From: an uncultured Granulosicoccaceae bacterium
GTDB lineage: Bacteria; Pseudomonadota; Gammaproteobacteria; Granulosicoccales; Granulosicoccaceae
Assembly (NCBI GenBank): GCA_938005265.1
Contig: CALLOA010000128.1
Location: forward strand, 17,415 to 81,414
Reading direction: 5' to 3'
Length of the DNA: 64,000 bases
In this document: positions 31,832 to 41,762 of the stretch, one piece after another
Position numbering within the stretch: the stretch's first letter is position 1
How the letters are laid out: the number at the start of each line of letters is the position of its first letter
The notes under the pieces: generated by a model
The model's database searches: none
The model's input: only the letters and a program-made list of their open reading frames with translations
What the model was told of the DNA's origin: nothing
Position numbers and translations under genes: made by a program

Positions 31832-32009
31832 TTACACACTGCCAGCCAGACAAGGGACAAAATTCCCATGACATGCAGGTATTCAGATTTTTTCGTGTTT
31901 AGTAGCATTAACTGCTGCAGCCCTGCCAGTAGTAAATTTTCATCAGTAGTTCTATTGCTGTGCATTTATTGCCAGTAACGTGTCCGTGCAAGTATGGGTT
32001 TGCTGCCCA

Positions 32010-32063
32010 ACCAGCGGTTGCCTGGTAACCAGCGGTTGCCTGATACCCAGCGGTTGCTCAATA
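32010..32063. repeat. 18-bp tandem repeat, three copies
   Basis: ACCAGCGGTTGCCTGGTA, ACCAGCGGTTGCCTGATA and CCCAGCGGTTGCTCAATA follow head-to-tail, with a decayed fourth copy (CCAGTGATTGC) after 32064. The divergence between copies grows toward the right. Confidence 0.93.
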
Positions 32064-32192
32064 GTCCAGTGATTGCTATCAGTCCGAGGGTCGTATTAAA
32101 CCGGCGGTGCGTTCCACGATGCTATATAGCCAGCCACCAATCAATCCGATCCAACTCTGGTCAAACTTACTACGTGAATTGAGGATGAGATC

Positions 32193-32387
32193 ATGGAAAA
32201 TGGCATCGTCAGGACAGGCACAGCAGCGAAAGCCATTTCAAGATCAGGACGGGGTATCAGGATAACAGAACAGCGCAATAAAAAAAATGAACTCTGCCCA
32301 TTAGCAACAGAAATTGGCGGCTACGCCTTGCTTCAGATCGGGTCGGGTTGGGTCGGGTACATCAAGTTTCACTCGAACAGCGCCTAA
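32193..32387 (+). CDS. Doubtful 64-residue small ORF
   Basis: An ATG with GAGG 8 bases upstream opens a 64-codon frame, opposite in strand to its neighbours. It has no recognisable domain, is basic in the middle, and its end runs through a 10-bp tandem repeat. It may be chance. Confidence 0.2.
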   Translation: MENGIVRTGTAAKAISRSGRGIRITEQRNKKNELCPLATEIGGYALLQIGSGWVGYIKFHSNSA

Positions 32388-32457
32388 CAGGTTCTAACAG
32401 CGTCTGGCAGTGGCAGCAAGCGGTTGCAGAAAGCGAAGGCAAGAAAACTCACCGGAC

Positions 32458-33786
32458 TCAGGTAACCGGCTCTCGATAGCGTGCAGCTACAGCGACTTGC
32501 CAGACTGCGGCAAGCTCATCGTCGACATAAACAAGAGGGTAACTGGCGCGCTGCCATGGCGGCACCTGTGCCTCCTGCAGTAACTTTTTAACTGATTTAT
32601 GTATCACCGGATTACCCACGGGTATCAGTTCACCACCCCGGCGACTACGAACCGAAAGCTCAGCACCGTCCGGCACAGTAACGCCAAGGCTGGCAAGATC
32701 AGAACGTTTTAGCTGCACGTTTATTTCCGGGATACTCAATGATTCCAGATGGGCTGGCCATTGATAGTCAAAGCCCACCTGTTGCTGGGGGCGTGGGTCC
32801 ATCAGGTACAAAGTATTTCTATAGCGGCGAAACTCGAAGTCAGGACAGCGCACAACACCAGCCTCTGCGGCACTTTGCAATAAATCGGTTTCTACCTGGC
32901 GCAGCATCTTCAAGGAAGGTAAACGGTATCCGCGGTGCCGCACCCACAGTCTCAGTGCATTGAAACGCCGTTCCAGCGGCAATTTCAGCAATAATCGCGT
33001 ATCCAGTTCGGTTGCACCATCCTGCTTTGCCCCCACCAGATCCGAAGCTGCCAGGCCAAGCAACAGATTACTGGCCGCATGACAACGCGACGCAGAACGC
33101 GCCAGCGTCTGATTGGACGATGGCCAGCGCTGAGCCAGCAGCGGCATAATTTCATGACGCAGGAAATTTCGATCAAATCGCGTGTCTGCGTTGGAGTCAT
33201 CATTTACGTAATCCAGTTTTTCGCGCTCGGCAAAAGCCTCAAGCTCCTTTCGCGTACAAGACAATAAAGGCCGGCACAACAAACCATCACCAAACTTACG
33301 TCGCGGCTGCATAGCCGACAGACCATCAGGACCACTGCCCCGCAGGGCCTGCAATAAAAAGGTTTCAGCCTGGTCGTCAGCATGCTGTGCAAGCAACACA
33401 AAGTCACCCTGCCGCATACTATCCGAGAAGGCCTGATATCGAGCTTCACGGGCGGCAGCTTCCAGACCGCTTTTTTTCACACTATCAGCGTAACTATTGG
33501 TAACATCAGCTTCTACTGTTTTCAATTCGACGCCAAGCTTTTCACAGATCTTGAGGCAGTGCCGGGCCCAGGCCTTACTTTGAGGCTGTATGCCATGATC
33601 CACATGCAAAGCTTCAACACTGACATCGCTGCGCCGGGAATTGGCAGATACAGCAGCATACAAAAGCGCATGCGAATCCAGACCGCCACTGTAGCCAACG
33701 ATCACCCTGGTGCCTTCCGGTAGCACATCAAAAAACTGGTTTACCGTGGCCTGCGGCCCCGGTAGTTTGAGTTTGCCCGCAACCAT
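32458..33786 (-). CDS. tilS: tRNA(Ile)-lysidine synthase
   Basis: A 442-residue ATP-dependent ligase that converts C34 of the AUA-reading isoleucine tRNA to lysidine. The PP-loop GYSGGLDSHALL is at about 29-40, with LAQHADDQAETFLLQ and an RNFLRHEIMPLL stretch. The C-terminal TilS domain (GGELIPVG...KKLLQEAQVPPW) is present. Its ATG shares one base with the accA TAA stop (TAATG), so translation is coupled. Confidence 0.96.
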   Translation of the reverse strand: MVAGKLKLPGPQATVNQFFDVLPEGTRVIVGYSGGLDSHALLYAAVSANSRRSDVSVEALHVDHGIQPQSKAWARHCLKICEKLGVELKTVEADVTNSYADSVKKSGLEAAAREARYQAFSDSMRQGDFVLLAQHADDQAETFLLQALRGSGPDGLSAMQPRRKFGDGLLCRPLLSCTRKELEAFAEREKLDYVNDDSNADTRFDRNFLRHEIMPLLAQRWPSSNQTLARSASRCHAASNLLLGLAASDLVGAKQDGATELDTRLLLKLPLERRFNALRLWVRHRGYRLPSLKMLRQVETDLLQSAAEAGVVRCPDFEFRRYRNTLYLMDPRPQQQVGFDYQWPAHLESLSIPEINVQLKRSDLASLGVTVPDGAELSVRSRRGGELIPVGNPVIHKSVKKLLQEAQVPPWQRASYPLVYVDDELAAVWQVAVAARYREPVT

Positions 33787-34760
33787 TATTTCCCCGTCGC
33801 AGCCAATTCCTGGAATTCACCGTAATCACGCCATTTGGCGCGGCGCTTTTCAACAAGCTCCATTCCCGATAAACCGGTCAGTGATGCGAGTTCTTCTGAC
33901 AGCAGATGCCCTAGACTGGCGGCCGTTTCTTCCGGGTTACGATGAGCGCCACCCAGCGGCTCCGGCACCACACGATCAACCAAGCCGAGTTTCAGCAAGC
34001 GCTCGGATGTCACGCCCATGGCTTCAGCTGCATCAGATGCTTTTTCAGCACTCTTGTACAAAATGGATGCGCAACCTTCAGGTGAGATAACCGAATAAAT
34101 GGCATACTCAAGCATGATGACGCGATCGGCAACACCAATCGCCAATGCGCCACCAGAACCGCCTTCGCCAATCACCGTGGAAATAATCGGGGTTTGCAAC
34201 TCGGACATTACAAACAAATTGCGCGCGATGGCTTCAGACTGACCCCGCTCCTCCGCTCCTATACCAGGATAAGCTCCGGGCGTGTCTATAAACGTGAACA
34301 CCGGCAAATGGAAGCGCTCGGCAAGTTCCATCAGACGTTTCGCCTTTCGGTACCCCTCTGGGCGTGGCATGCCGAAATTACGAATAATTTTTTCTTTTGT
34401 ATCGCGTCCTTTCTCGTGCCCCATAACAACCACAGGCTCACCATTGAAGCGTGCCATACCTCCGATGATCGCTTTATCGTCAGCGTAGAGCCGGTCACCG
34501 TGAAGCTCTTCAAAATCAGTAAATACACGGTCAATATAAAAACGACAGTAAGGTCGTAACTGGTGGCGGGCCAATTGCGCGATCTGCCACGCACTGAGTT
34601 TGCTGAATATGCTCGTGGTTAGCGAGTCCAGCTTGGTTGTCAGCTTGCCGATCTCTTCACTGATATTGATTTCAGCATCTTCAGTGGCATATTGCAGCTC
34701 CCTGATTTTGGCCTGCAATTCCGCAATGGGCTGTTCGAAATCAAGATAGTCGGGGTTCAT
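33786..34760 (-). CDS. accA: Acetyl-CoA carboxylase carboxyltransferase subunit alpha
   Basis: A 324-residue subunit that transfers the carboxyl group from biotin-carrier protein to acetyl-CoA, working with AccD. It has [46 protein letters not shown] and [15 protein letters not shown]. Standard length and usual place between dnaE and tilS. Confidence 0.97.
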   Translation of the reverse strand: MNPDYLDFEQPIAELQAKIRELQYATEDAEINISEEIGKLTTKLDSLTTSIFSKLSAWQIAQLARHQLRPYCRFYIDRVFTDFEELHGDRLYADDKAIIGGMARFNGEPVVVMGHEKGRDTKEKIIRNFGMPRPEGYRKAKRLMELAERFHLPVFTFIDTPGAYPGIGAEERGQSEAIARNLFVMSELQTPIISTVIGEGGSGGALAIGVADRVIMLEYAIYSVISPEGCASILYKSAEKASDAAEAMGVTSERLLKLGLVDRVVPEPLGGAHRNPEETAASLGHLLSEELASLTGLSGMELVEKRRAKWRDYGEFQELAATGK

Positions 34761-34818
34761 GATTTTCGTCTGTAATTTTTATTATTGGCCAGTTTTCTAC
34801 CAGAATTACCGTAGTTGC

Positions 34819-34840
34819 TACCTGTATTGGTACCTGTATT
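34819..34840. repeat. 12-bp-period duplication in the dnaE-accA spacer
   Basis: TACCTGTATT occurs at 34819-34828 and 34831-34840. The rest of this 299-base spacer shows no clear signal. Confidence 0.8.
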
Positions 34841-35059
34841 ACATGGTGAGCCACCAGTCGTAAGGCCGGTAGCCTGCTGTGTCCCTACGACCCTATTGTA
34901 CTATGTTTAAGTGATTGGCAGCGTCAAGATAATCTGTCGTTATGCCGCTCTCCACACGCTACCAAGGAGCCAAAAAACCTATAAATACCAATATTTTACT
35001 CGAATTTTAACAATCTACTTCGGATAACAATCCACCACTGATCAGGTGCAGCCAGATTA

Positions 35060-38000
35060 TCAGTAAACGAGTTCTACTGTTGCATCACTATCAATCTCAT
35101 GCAGCGAGTCAATCAATGCGGTATCAGGCTTCACAAGCCAGCGATTCCCAGCCTTGATTCGTGCCGTAGCTTTACCATTGCAGTAATCAAAACAGACCGG
35201 TATGTTGCCACTGCCATAGGCTTTAAGCGTTTCCAGCATCTGCTCAAAGGCATCACCGCTTTGCATTGGTTCGGTCAGATTGATGACCAGTCGCCGCGCA
35301 AAGCGATCACGCGCTGTGCCCAGATCCCAAGCGTCACGTCCGCGAATCCGGTAACCACCATTAAATTCGTCGACCGACAAATCACCTTCAACCACCAGTA
35401 CTTCTTCAGCTTTGAGCAAACCATAAACTTGCTCAAGCAACTCACCATCAAACACCGCATCAACCCGTCCGCTGCGGTCATCAAGTGTCACGATACCCAT
35501 CTTGCCATTGTAACCGTCGCGAAAGCGGATGCCGATAATCAAGCCGGCAAGCAAAACCGAAATGCCACGCGGACGCCAGCTTTGACTATTGCCGCTGCCG
35601 TGTTTTTCTTCAGCTTTCGCACACAGGACATTCAGTCGGCCGCTGGTAAAGCGCGCCAGCTCATCAAGATACGCAGATATAGGATGACCACTAAGATAAA
35701 GGCCTAGCGTTTCCTTTTCATGACGCAGCAATTCGCGCTCTCCCCACTCGTCAACGACTACCAAAGGGATCGCCGGTGTTTCATCGACACTGTCTGGCTC
35801 TACCAGACCGAAAAGATCGCTTTGTCCGGAAGCCTGATCACGATGATACTGTTCGGCCGCCTGCACAACGGCCGGAAGGTTTGTCATCATGCTGGCACGG
35901 TTTTCACCCAGACCATCCGCCGCACCGCAGCGAATCAATGCTTCCAGAACACGTTTGTTGATTGAACCGGCATCAAGTCGGCGGCACAACGATTCCAGAT
36001 CGCGGAACACGCCATTGCTATCCCGTTCCGCCAGCACGTCGGCTAGTGCCGCTTCGCCGACACCTTTGATGGCACCCAGGCCGTAGCGAATAGTCTCGGT
36101 GTCAATGACATCAAATTCGACCTTTGATGTGTTGATATCTGGAGAACGAACACTTAGCCCCATGCTGGCGCACTCTTCAATCAGCCCCACTACCTTGTCA
36201 GTATTGTCCATGTCTGCGGACAGAACAGCACACATGAATGCTGCCGGATGGTGGGTTTTCAACCACGCTGTCTGATAAGACAACAATGCGTAGGCGGCCG
36301 AATGGGATTTGTTAAAGCCGTAGCCTGCAAATTTCTCAACCAGATCAAATATATTTCCGGCCAGGTCGGTATCGATATCATTGTTTTTACAACCATCGAT
36401 AAAACCGACACGCTGCAGCGCCATCTCTTCCGGTTTCTTTTTACCCATGGCACGGCGCAAAAGGTCAGAGCGCCCGAGCGTAAACCCTGCCATCACCTGA
36501 GCGATTTGAATAACCTGTTCCTGGTACAGAATGACACCATAGGTGGGCTCAAGCGTCGGTTTCAGGCTATCCAGTTGATAGTCCTCATGAGGCCACGCCA
36601 GAGGTTTTCTACCGTGTTTGCGATCAATGAAATCATCGACCATGCCTGATTGCAAAGGGCCGGGCCTGTAAAGCGCTACCAAAGCGATTATGTCTTCAAA
36701 ATTGTCCGGTTTCAGCCTTTCTATCAGGCGTTTCATGCCCGGCGATTCGAGTTGGAATACTGCCGTAGTCAAAGCCTTTTGCAGCAAATCATAAGTGGCA
36801 CGATCATCCAGCGGAATAGATTCGATCCTTAACTTCAGGTTGTCAGACTGCTTAGGGTTTTGTGGCTTGCCGGAACTGTCGCTGACCGCATTGACTCCGC
36901 GCATGCGATTGATCAGGGTGACGGCATTTTCGATTATCGTCAGTGTGCGCAGTCCGAGAAAATCGAATTTGACCAGACCAACGGCCTCCGCATCATCCTT
37001 ATCAAACTGAGTCACCAGACTATTACCATCCGGTTCGCAATATAGCGGCGTGAAGTCAGTCAATGCAGTGGGCGCAATAACAACACCACCCGCATGCTTA
37101 CCTGCATTGCGCGCCAAGCCCTCAAGCGACAGGGCCATTTCCAGCAGTTCCGCAACTTCCTCATCGCTACGCTGGGCCTGCGCCAGATCCTCCGACTCAG
37201 CCAATGCCTTTTTAAGCGTCATTCCGACTTCAAACGGCACCATCTTGGCAATTCGATCAACAAAGCCGTAAGGGTGCCCCATCACTCGACCTACATCTCT
37301 CACAACCGCTTTGGCGGCCATCGTGCCGTAGGTGATAATCTGGGACACGCGCTTGTCACCGTACTGGTCCGACACATACTGGATAACCCGGTCACGGCCG
37401 TCCATGCAGAAGTCTATATCGAAATCCGGCATTGAGACGCGCTCGGGATTCAGGAATCGCTCAAACAGCAAATCATATTTCAGAGGGTCCAGATCAGTTA
37501 TGCCCAGAGCATAGGCAACCAGAGAACCCGCACCTGAGCCTCGACCAGGCCCCACTGGCACCCCGTTTTCCCGTGCCCAACGAATAAAGTCTGCAACGAT
37601 AAGAAAATAACCCGGAAATCCCATATCAATGATGACACCCAGCTCACGTTCCAGACGTTTCTGATAGACCGGCTCTTCTTTGTCGCGCTTCTCCGTTCCA
37701 GTGGGTCCAAACAGGAAATCCAGCCTTGCACCCAGCCCCCTTTGCGACTCGGCGGAAAGAAACTCATTCTCGGTCATGCCAGCAGGGATCGGAAAATCCG
37801 GCAAGACCGGTTGCCCCAGAGAAACCTCAAGATTGCAGCGCCGCGATATGTGTACTGTATTCGCCAACGCTTCAGGAATATCGGCAAACAGTTCCTGCAT
37901 TTCCCGAGGTGTTTTCAAATACTGTTCTTCGCTATGGGTTTGTGCACGACTGGTGTCGGCCAAAACATATCCCTGCTGGATACACAATCTCGCCTCATGC

Positions 38001-38698
38001 ACGGCATAATCATCACGATTGATAAAGCAGACATCGTTGGTAGCAACCGGTGGTATTCCGCTATCCGAGGCCAATTGCAGCGCAAACTCAATCCATTGCT
38101 GCTCACCCGGGCGGGATGTACGATGCAATTCAAGATAGAAACGATCACCAAATGTTTGCTGCCACTGTGCGGCCAGTCGCCTTGCGACATCGGCTTTACC
38201 ACGCATCAACGGCAGTGCTATCTCTCCTTGCACACCACCGGAAAGAACCAGCAAGCCGGCCCCGTTTTCAAACAGCCAATCACGTTGCATCGTTGGACAG
38301 CCATCGTGCTGCCCTTCCTGATAAGAACGCGAAACCAGTCGCGTGAGGTTACGGTAGCCCTCATCATTCTGTACCAGCAGAATTACTCTTGAGCAGGTGC
38401 CAGCCTCACCCTCCAGTTCTGCAGGCAAGCTGATTCGCGCATCGACACCGACCAACGGCTTCATGCCCTGGCGCGTGGCAGCGCGATAGAATTTGACCAA
38501 CGCAAACATGTTATGCAAGTCGGTCATGGCAACTGCCGGTATCGTGCGGGCCTGCGCCGGCTCTACCTGATTGGCGTGCTCAGTGCCATCTTGCTCCGCC
38601 TGTTGACGCAGCGTATCCATAAGTACCGGGATGCGCACAATGCTCTCAGCGAGAGAAAACTCGGTGTGAACGTTAAGGTGGATGAATTCGGCAGTCAC
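35060..38698 (-). CDS. dnaE: DNA polymerase III subunit alpha
   Basis: The 1212-residue replicative polymerase. It has an N-terminal PHP domain (FIHLNVHTEFSL), the palm aspartates in MPDFDIDF, the thumb/finger region with FNKSHSAAYALLSYQTAW, and the C-terminal OB fold and tau-binding region. It is about 50 residues longer than E. coli DnaE, partly from an insertion near residues 35-52 in the PHP domain. Confidence 0.97.
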   Translation of the reverse strand: MTAEFIHLNVHTEFSLAESIVRIPVLMDTLRQQAEQDGTEHANQVEPAQARTIPAVAMTDLHNMFALVKFYRAATRQGMKPLVGVDARISLPAELEGEAGTCSRVILLVQNDEGYRNLTRLVSRSYQEGQHDGCPTMQRDWLFENGAGLLVLSGGVQGEIALPLMRGKADVARRLAAQWQQTFGDRFYLELHRTSRPGEQQWIEFALQLASDSGIPPVATNDVCFINRDDYAVHEARLCIQQGYVLADTSRAQTHSEEQYLKTPREMQELFADIPEALANTVHISRRCNLEVSLGQPVLPDFPIPAGMTENEFLSAESQRGLGARLDFLFGPTGTEKRDKEEPVYQKRLERELGVIIDMGFPGYFLIVADFIRWARENGVPVGPGRGSGAGSLVAYALGITDLDPLKYDLLFERFLNPERVSMPDFDIDFCMDGRDRVIQYVSDQYGDKRVSQIITYGTMAAKAVVRDVGRVMGHPYGFVDRIAKMVPFEVGMTLKKALAESEDLAQAQRSDEEVAELLEMALSLEGLARNAGKHAGGVVIAPTALTDFTPLYCEPDGNSLVTQFDKDDAEAVGLVKFDFLGLRTLTIIENAVTLINRMRGVNAVSDSSGKPQNPKQSDNLKLRIESIPLDDRATYDLLQKALTTAVFQLESPGMKRLIERLKPDNFEDIIALVALYRPGPLQSGMVDDFIDRKHGRKPLAWPHEDYQLDSLKPTLEPTYGVILYQEQVIQIAQVMAGFTLGRSDLLRRAMGKKKPEEMALQRVGFIDGCKNNDIDTDLAGNIFDLVEKFAGYGFNKSHSAAYALLSYQTAWLKTHHPAAFMCAVLSADMDNTDKVVGLIEECASMGLSVRSPDINTSKVEFDVIDTETIRYGLGAIKGVGEAALADVLAERDSNGVFRDLESLCRRLDAGSINKRVLEALIRCGAADGLGENRASMMTNLPAVVQAAEQYHRDQASGQSDLFGLVEPDSVDETPAIPLVVVDEWGERELLRHEKETLGLYLSGHPISAYLDELARFTSGRLNVLCAKAEEKHGSGNSQSWRPRGISVLLAGLIIGIRFRDGYNGKMGIVTLDDRSGRVDAVFDGELLEQVYGLLKAEEVLVVEGDLSVDEFNGGYRIRGRDAWDLGTARDRFARRLVINLTEPMQSGDAFEQMLETLKAYGSGNIPVCFDYCNGKATARIKAGNRWLVKPDTALIDSLHEIDSDATVELVY

Positions 38699-38789
38699 GA
38701 AATGGGCACTATGAGGTTATTCTTTCTTTGTAAAAGGTAAATTTACAGCATCAGCTACAAGCGGGCTCGATGATTCGTTTTACATTCGG

Positions 38790-39443
38790 TTAATCTACGT
38801 TCGACTTTTCAGTGTGCACTTGTTTGGCGTCGATGCTGCTCAATATTTTGCTGACCGGCGCAAAAGACTTTCGATGTTCAGGCAGGACCCCAAATTGCTC
38901 CAATGCACTGAAGTGCTTGCGAGTAGGATACCCTTTGTGGCTTTCGAAACCATAATCAGGATGCCGATCATGCAAGGCGAGCATCTGCTCATCACGGTAG
39001 ACCTTGGCTATGATTGAAGCCGCAGAGATACAAGCCACGGTCTGATCACCTTTGACAATGGCTCTGGCCGGCATCGCCAGTTCCGGGCAACGGTTACCGT
39101 CAATATGCGCCTCATGGGGCACAATCTGCAGCGCCACAACAGCCCGTTGCATGGCAAGCAGACTGGCATGGAGAATGTTGATCTGGTCAATCTCGTCAAC
39201 AGTGGCCTCTGCGATGGCAAAAGCCAAAGCGCGGCTGCGAATAGCCCGGTCCAGCTCGGCCCGCTTTCGCGCGCTGAGTGTCTTCGAGTCCTGCAGGCCT
39301 GCAATCGGTTTGCCGGGGTCCAGAATAACCGCCGCTGCAACCACGGAACCCGCTAAGGGCCCGCGCCCAACCTCGTCCACACCTGCGACCAGCCTGCCGC
39401 GCGAACACTCAGAAACTGTTCCCAAAACACCGCCTTTCAACAC
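38790..39443 (-). CDS. rnhB: Ribonuclease HII
   Basis: A 217-residue nuclease that removes single ribonucleotides and RNA primers from RNA/DNA hybrids. It has the acidic pair in [17 protein letters not shown], and SIIAKVYRD. Usual neighbour of dnaE. The lpxB gene often found before it is absent, and apbE takes that place. The frame begins at a TTG or ATG near 39443. A few N-terminal residues are uncertain. Confidence 0.95.
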   Translation of the reverse strand: MLKGGVLGTVSECSRGRLVAGVDEVGRGPLAGSVVAAAVILDPGKPIAGLQDSKTLSARKRAELDRAIRSRALAFAIAEATVDEIDQINILHASLLAMQRAVVALQIVPHEAHIDGNRCPELAMPARAIVKGDQTVACISAASIIAKVYRDEQMLALHDRHPDYGFESHKGYPTRKHFSALEQFGVLPEHRKSFAPVSKILSSIDAKQVHTEKSNVD

Positions 39444-39575
39444 ATGACTGCACGACTATACGTGCACCGGAGTGTCTCAACAAGGTGCGTTATTTTTCTA
39501 CATTTATTGTGCGCTGAGGCAGCGCTGAGCTAAGGAATTGGACGATCTGACAGCGGCAGCCCAAATGCCTGAACG

Positions 39576-39600
39576 GGTACTGCAACAGCTTGCCAGTACC
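39576..39600 (-). other. Hairpin directly after apbE
   Basis: GGTACTG (39576-39582) pairs with CAGTACC (39594-39600), six bases past the apbE stop. There is no T-run, so it is either an mRNA end structure or a weak terminator. A second GCGCTG/CAGCGC stem lies near 39513-39527. Confidence 0.4.
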
Positions 39601-39606
39601 AGGTAA

Positions 39607-40659
39607 TTATTTGGACAGATAGGCCTCGAAGGCAGTTGAATGCCGCGTGACAAAATTCTCTCCCTCACGCAGTACCATGGAGACGGCCAATCCTCTGGAT
39701 TCGGCTATCGCGAGCGTTTCGTCGGGCCCCAGAACCATAAAGGCTGTGGCCCAGGCATCGGCCTGCATAGTGCTGCCATGCATCACCGTGACTGAAGCAA
39801 GATTGTGCTCTATCGGATAGCCTGATCTGCCGTCGATGATATGGCTGTATCGCACGCCATCAACTTCGCGGTAATTGCGGTAATCACCAGAGGTAGCAAT
39901 ATGTGAATTCTCAACAACGATTGCGTTGAAGCTCCCTGGATTGACAGAAGAATCGGGCGATTCGATGGCAATGGTCCAGGGCTTGTGATTTGCAGACAGC
40001 CCGCGTGTGCGTAATTCACCACCAATCTCCACGACGTAGCGCTGCAAACCTCGCTTCTCAAGTAAAGAACCGATTTCATCCACAGCATGGCCTTTGGCAA
40101 TAGAGGATAGATCTACCTTCAGTTTTGGCACCAGCTTGCGCAACTGGCGTTGATCTCTGGACACCACCAATAATTGATGCCCCACGTTGTACAGTTCATC
40201 CAGGATTTGATCCATGGGCGGTTTTTCGGTCTTGGACATATCAGGCCCGAAACCCCACAGATCAACCACAGTACCCAGGGTGACATCATAGGCACCGCTG
40301 GTGTCCTTACTTACCCTGTGGGCGACCGATACCAGGGAGGCAACATCAGGAGTCACATCAAACCATTCAGTACTGTCAGTCGAATTGAATTGCGATAAAA
40401 GAGAGTTGGAATCATACGTAGACATGCGCTGATTGATACCACTGAGCAAGTTATCAATTTCGCTTTGCAATTCGCCAAGATCCAGCGACTCGGCTGTGGC
40501 AACAGTGACGCTATAGTTTGTTCCCATGGTCTTGCCGGTTAGACTATGCACTGGCAGAGACTCTTTCTTGCACCCACTTGCAAGCGATACAAACAACACA
40601 ATCAACAGAAATAACCATGTTGCTGATGGCGTTGCTTTGCTGGCAAACAATCGCTTCAT
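39607..40659 (-). CDS. apbE: FAD:protein FMN transferase (ApbE) lipoprotein
   Basis: A 350-residue periplasmic flavinyl transferase that attaches FMN to Thr in proteins such as Nqr or Rnf subunits. The start is the ATG at 40659, which overlaps the upstream stop as ATGA. It has a lipoprotein signal with LASGC (Cys30), TMGTNYSVTV, DLSSIAKGHAVDEI and a TGDYRNY-like SGDYRNY. No Nqr or Rnf genes are in the window, so its target lies elsewhere. Confidence 0.93.
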   Translation of the reverse strand: MKRLFASKATPSATWLFLLIVLFVSLASGCKKESLPVHSLTGKTMGTNYSVTVATAESLDLGELQSEIDNLLSGINQRMSTYDSNSLLSQFNSTDSTEWFDVTPDVASLVSVAHRVSKDTSGAYDVTLGTVVDLWGFGPDMSKTEKPPMDQILDELYNVGHQLLVVSRDQRQLRKLVPKLKVDLSSIAKGHAVDEIGSLLEKRGLQRYVVEIGGELRTRGLSANHKPWTIAIESPDSSVNPGSFNAIVVENSHIATSGDYRNYREVDGVRYSHIIDGRSGYPIEHNLASVTVMHGSTMQADAWATAFMVLGPDETLAIAESRGLAVSMVLREGENFVTRHSTAFEAYLSK

Positions 40660-41351
40660 GCGGCTGCACCACCACAAAGGCCATCACGAAGCTGACTAAA
40701 AAGCAGGCTCTCAAGTTCAGCCGGAGTTTGAACAATCATGTGCGGTTTCCCAGACTGCAATTCGTCCAGATCACCATATCCCCAGGTGACACCACAGCTT
40801 TTCATGCTGTTGGCGTTGGCTGCCTCGATATCAAACTTTCGATCACCGATCATTAGCGCATTCCGATCAATAATTTTTTCTTCCAGCAACTGTTCAAGTT
40901 GCGAAGCTTTGCTAACACCAATATCACCGCCACTGACAAAACTGAAGTAGTGAGCAATGCCAAAATTCTCCAGAATGCTTCTGGCAACTGGTGCAGTCTT
41001 CGCCGTGCACACACCCATCGTCGAATTGCTCCGTGCCAACGCTTGCAACAAATCAGTGATACCCGGATAGAGACTGTTTAGCGCATAGCCTTTTTCTTTG
41101 TAGTGACCACGATAACGCTCAATCAGCAGAGCCACTGTTTCAGAATCATCAGTGCCGGCAAATTCCGCCATGGTAGCTTCCAAGGGAGGGCCGATGTGAG
41201 CATGCATTTGCGCGGCTGTCACAGGCTGGCAATTTACAGATACCAAAGCACGGTTGACCGATTCCAGCATACCCTCCAAGGGGTCGGAAATCGTGCCATC
41301 CAGGTCGAATACCCAGGCACTCACAGTTACCTTGTTTTCACTAGATTCCAT
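40656..41351 (-). CDS. HAD-family phosphatase (phosphoglycolate-phosphatase-like)
   Basis: A 231-residue hydrolase started at the ATG at 41351. A GTG at 41378 adds nine residues. The nucleophile motif FDLDGT (Asp16, Asp18) opens it. GVCTAKT, SKASQLEQLL and MIGDRKFDIEAAN give the remaining HAD motifs. A small helical cap lies between them. It resembles Gph/PpaX phosphatases. The substrate is not certain. Its TGA overlaps the apbE ATG, so both are co-translated. Confidence 0.88.
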   Translation of the reverse strand: MESSENKVTVSAWVFDLDGTISDPLEGMLESVNRALVSVNCQPVTAAQMHAHIGPPLEATMAEFAGTDDSETVALLIERYRGHYKEKGYALNSLYPGITDLLQALARSNSTMGVCTAKTAPVARSILENFGIAHYFSFVSGGDIGVSKASQLEQLLEEKIIDRNALMIGDRKFDIEAANANSMKSCGVTWGYGDLDELQSGKPHMIVQTPAELESLLFSQLRDGLCGGAAA

Positions 41352-41417
41352 TTCTAACAGCAATCGTGCGCATGGCACCCGTCTTTATTGTTGACAGGCA
41401 ATACCAGCGGAAGTCTT

Positions 41418-41762
41418 TTACATGGTGCGTGTCGGACGATCAGCTTCGATCGATGCCGCTAACACTTCCTCAATGGCTTTTTTACCATCTGAGCTGGACT
41501 CATCGAACTGAACACCGACACCAGCGGTTTTATTGCCTTGCGCACCTGTTGGTGTAATCCAGACCACCTTGCCTTCAAGTGCCAATGGCGTCGGATCATC
41601 CATGATTTGCAGTAAAAGAAATACCTGGTCACCCAGTTCATACTGCCGATTGGTTGGTACGAAAACACCGCCATTTTGTACAAACCGCATATAAGCGGAG
41701 TACAGCGCACCACGGTCTGTTACTGTAAACGCAATTATGCCTTTGCGAGTTTCTGTAGTCAT
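41418..41762 (-). CDS. pilZ: PilZ domain protein, type IV pilus PilZ-like
   Basis: A 114-residue PilZ protein. The ATG at 41762 overlaps the holB stop (ATGA). FVQNGGVFVPT and VWITP match type IV pilus PilZ, and the position after tmk-holB is that of pilZ in Pseudomonas. The RxxxR and D/NxSxxG cyclic-di-GMP-binding motifs are not present, as in PilZ proper, so direct nucleotide binding is unlikely. Confidence 0.9.
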   Translation of the reverse strand: MTTETRKGIIAFTVTDRGALYSAYMRFVQNGGVFVPTNRQYELGDQVFLLLQIMDDPTPLALEGKVVWITPTGAQGNKTAGVGVQFDESSSDGKKAIEEVLAASIEADRPTRTM

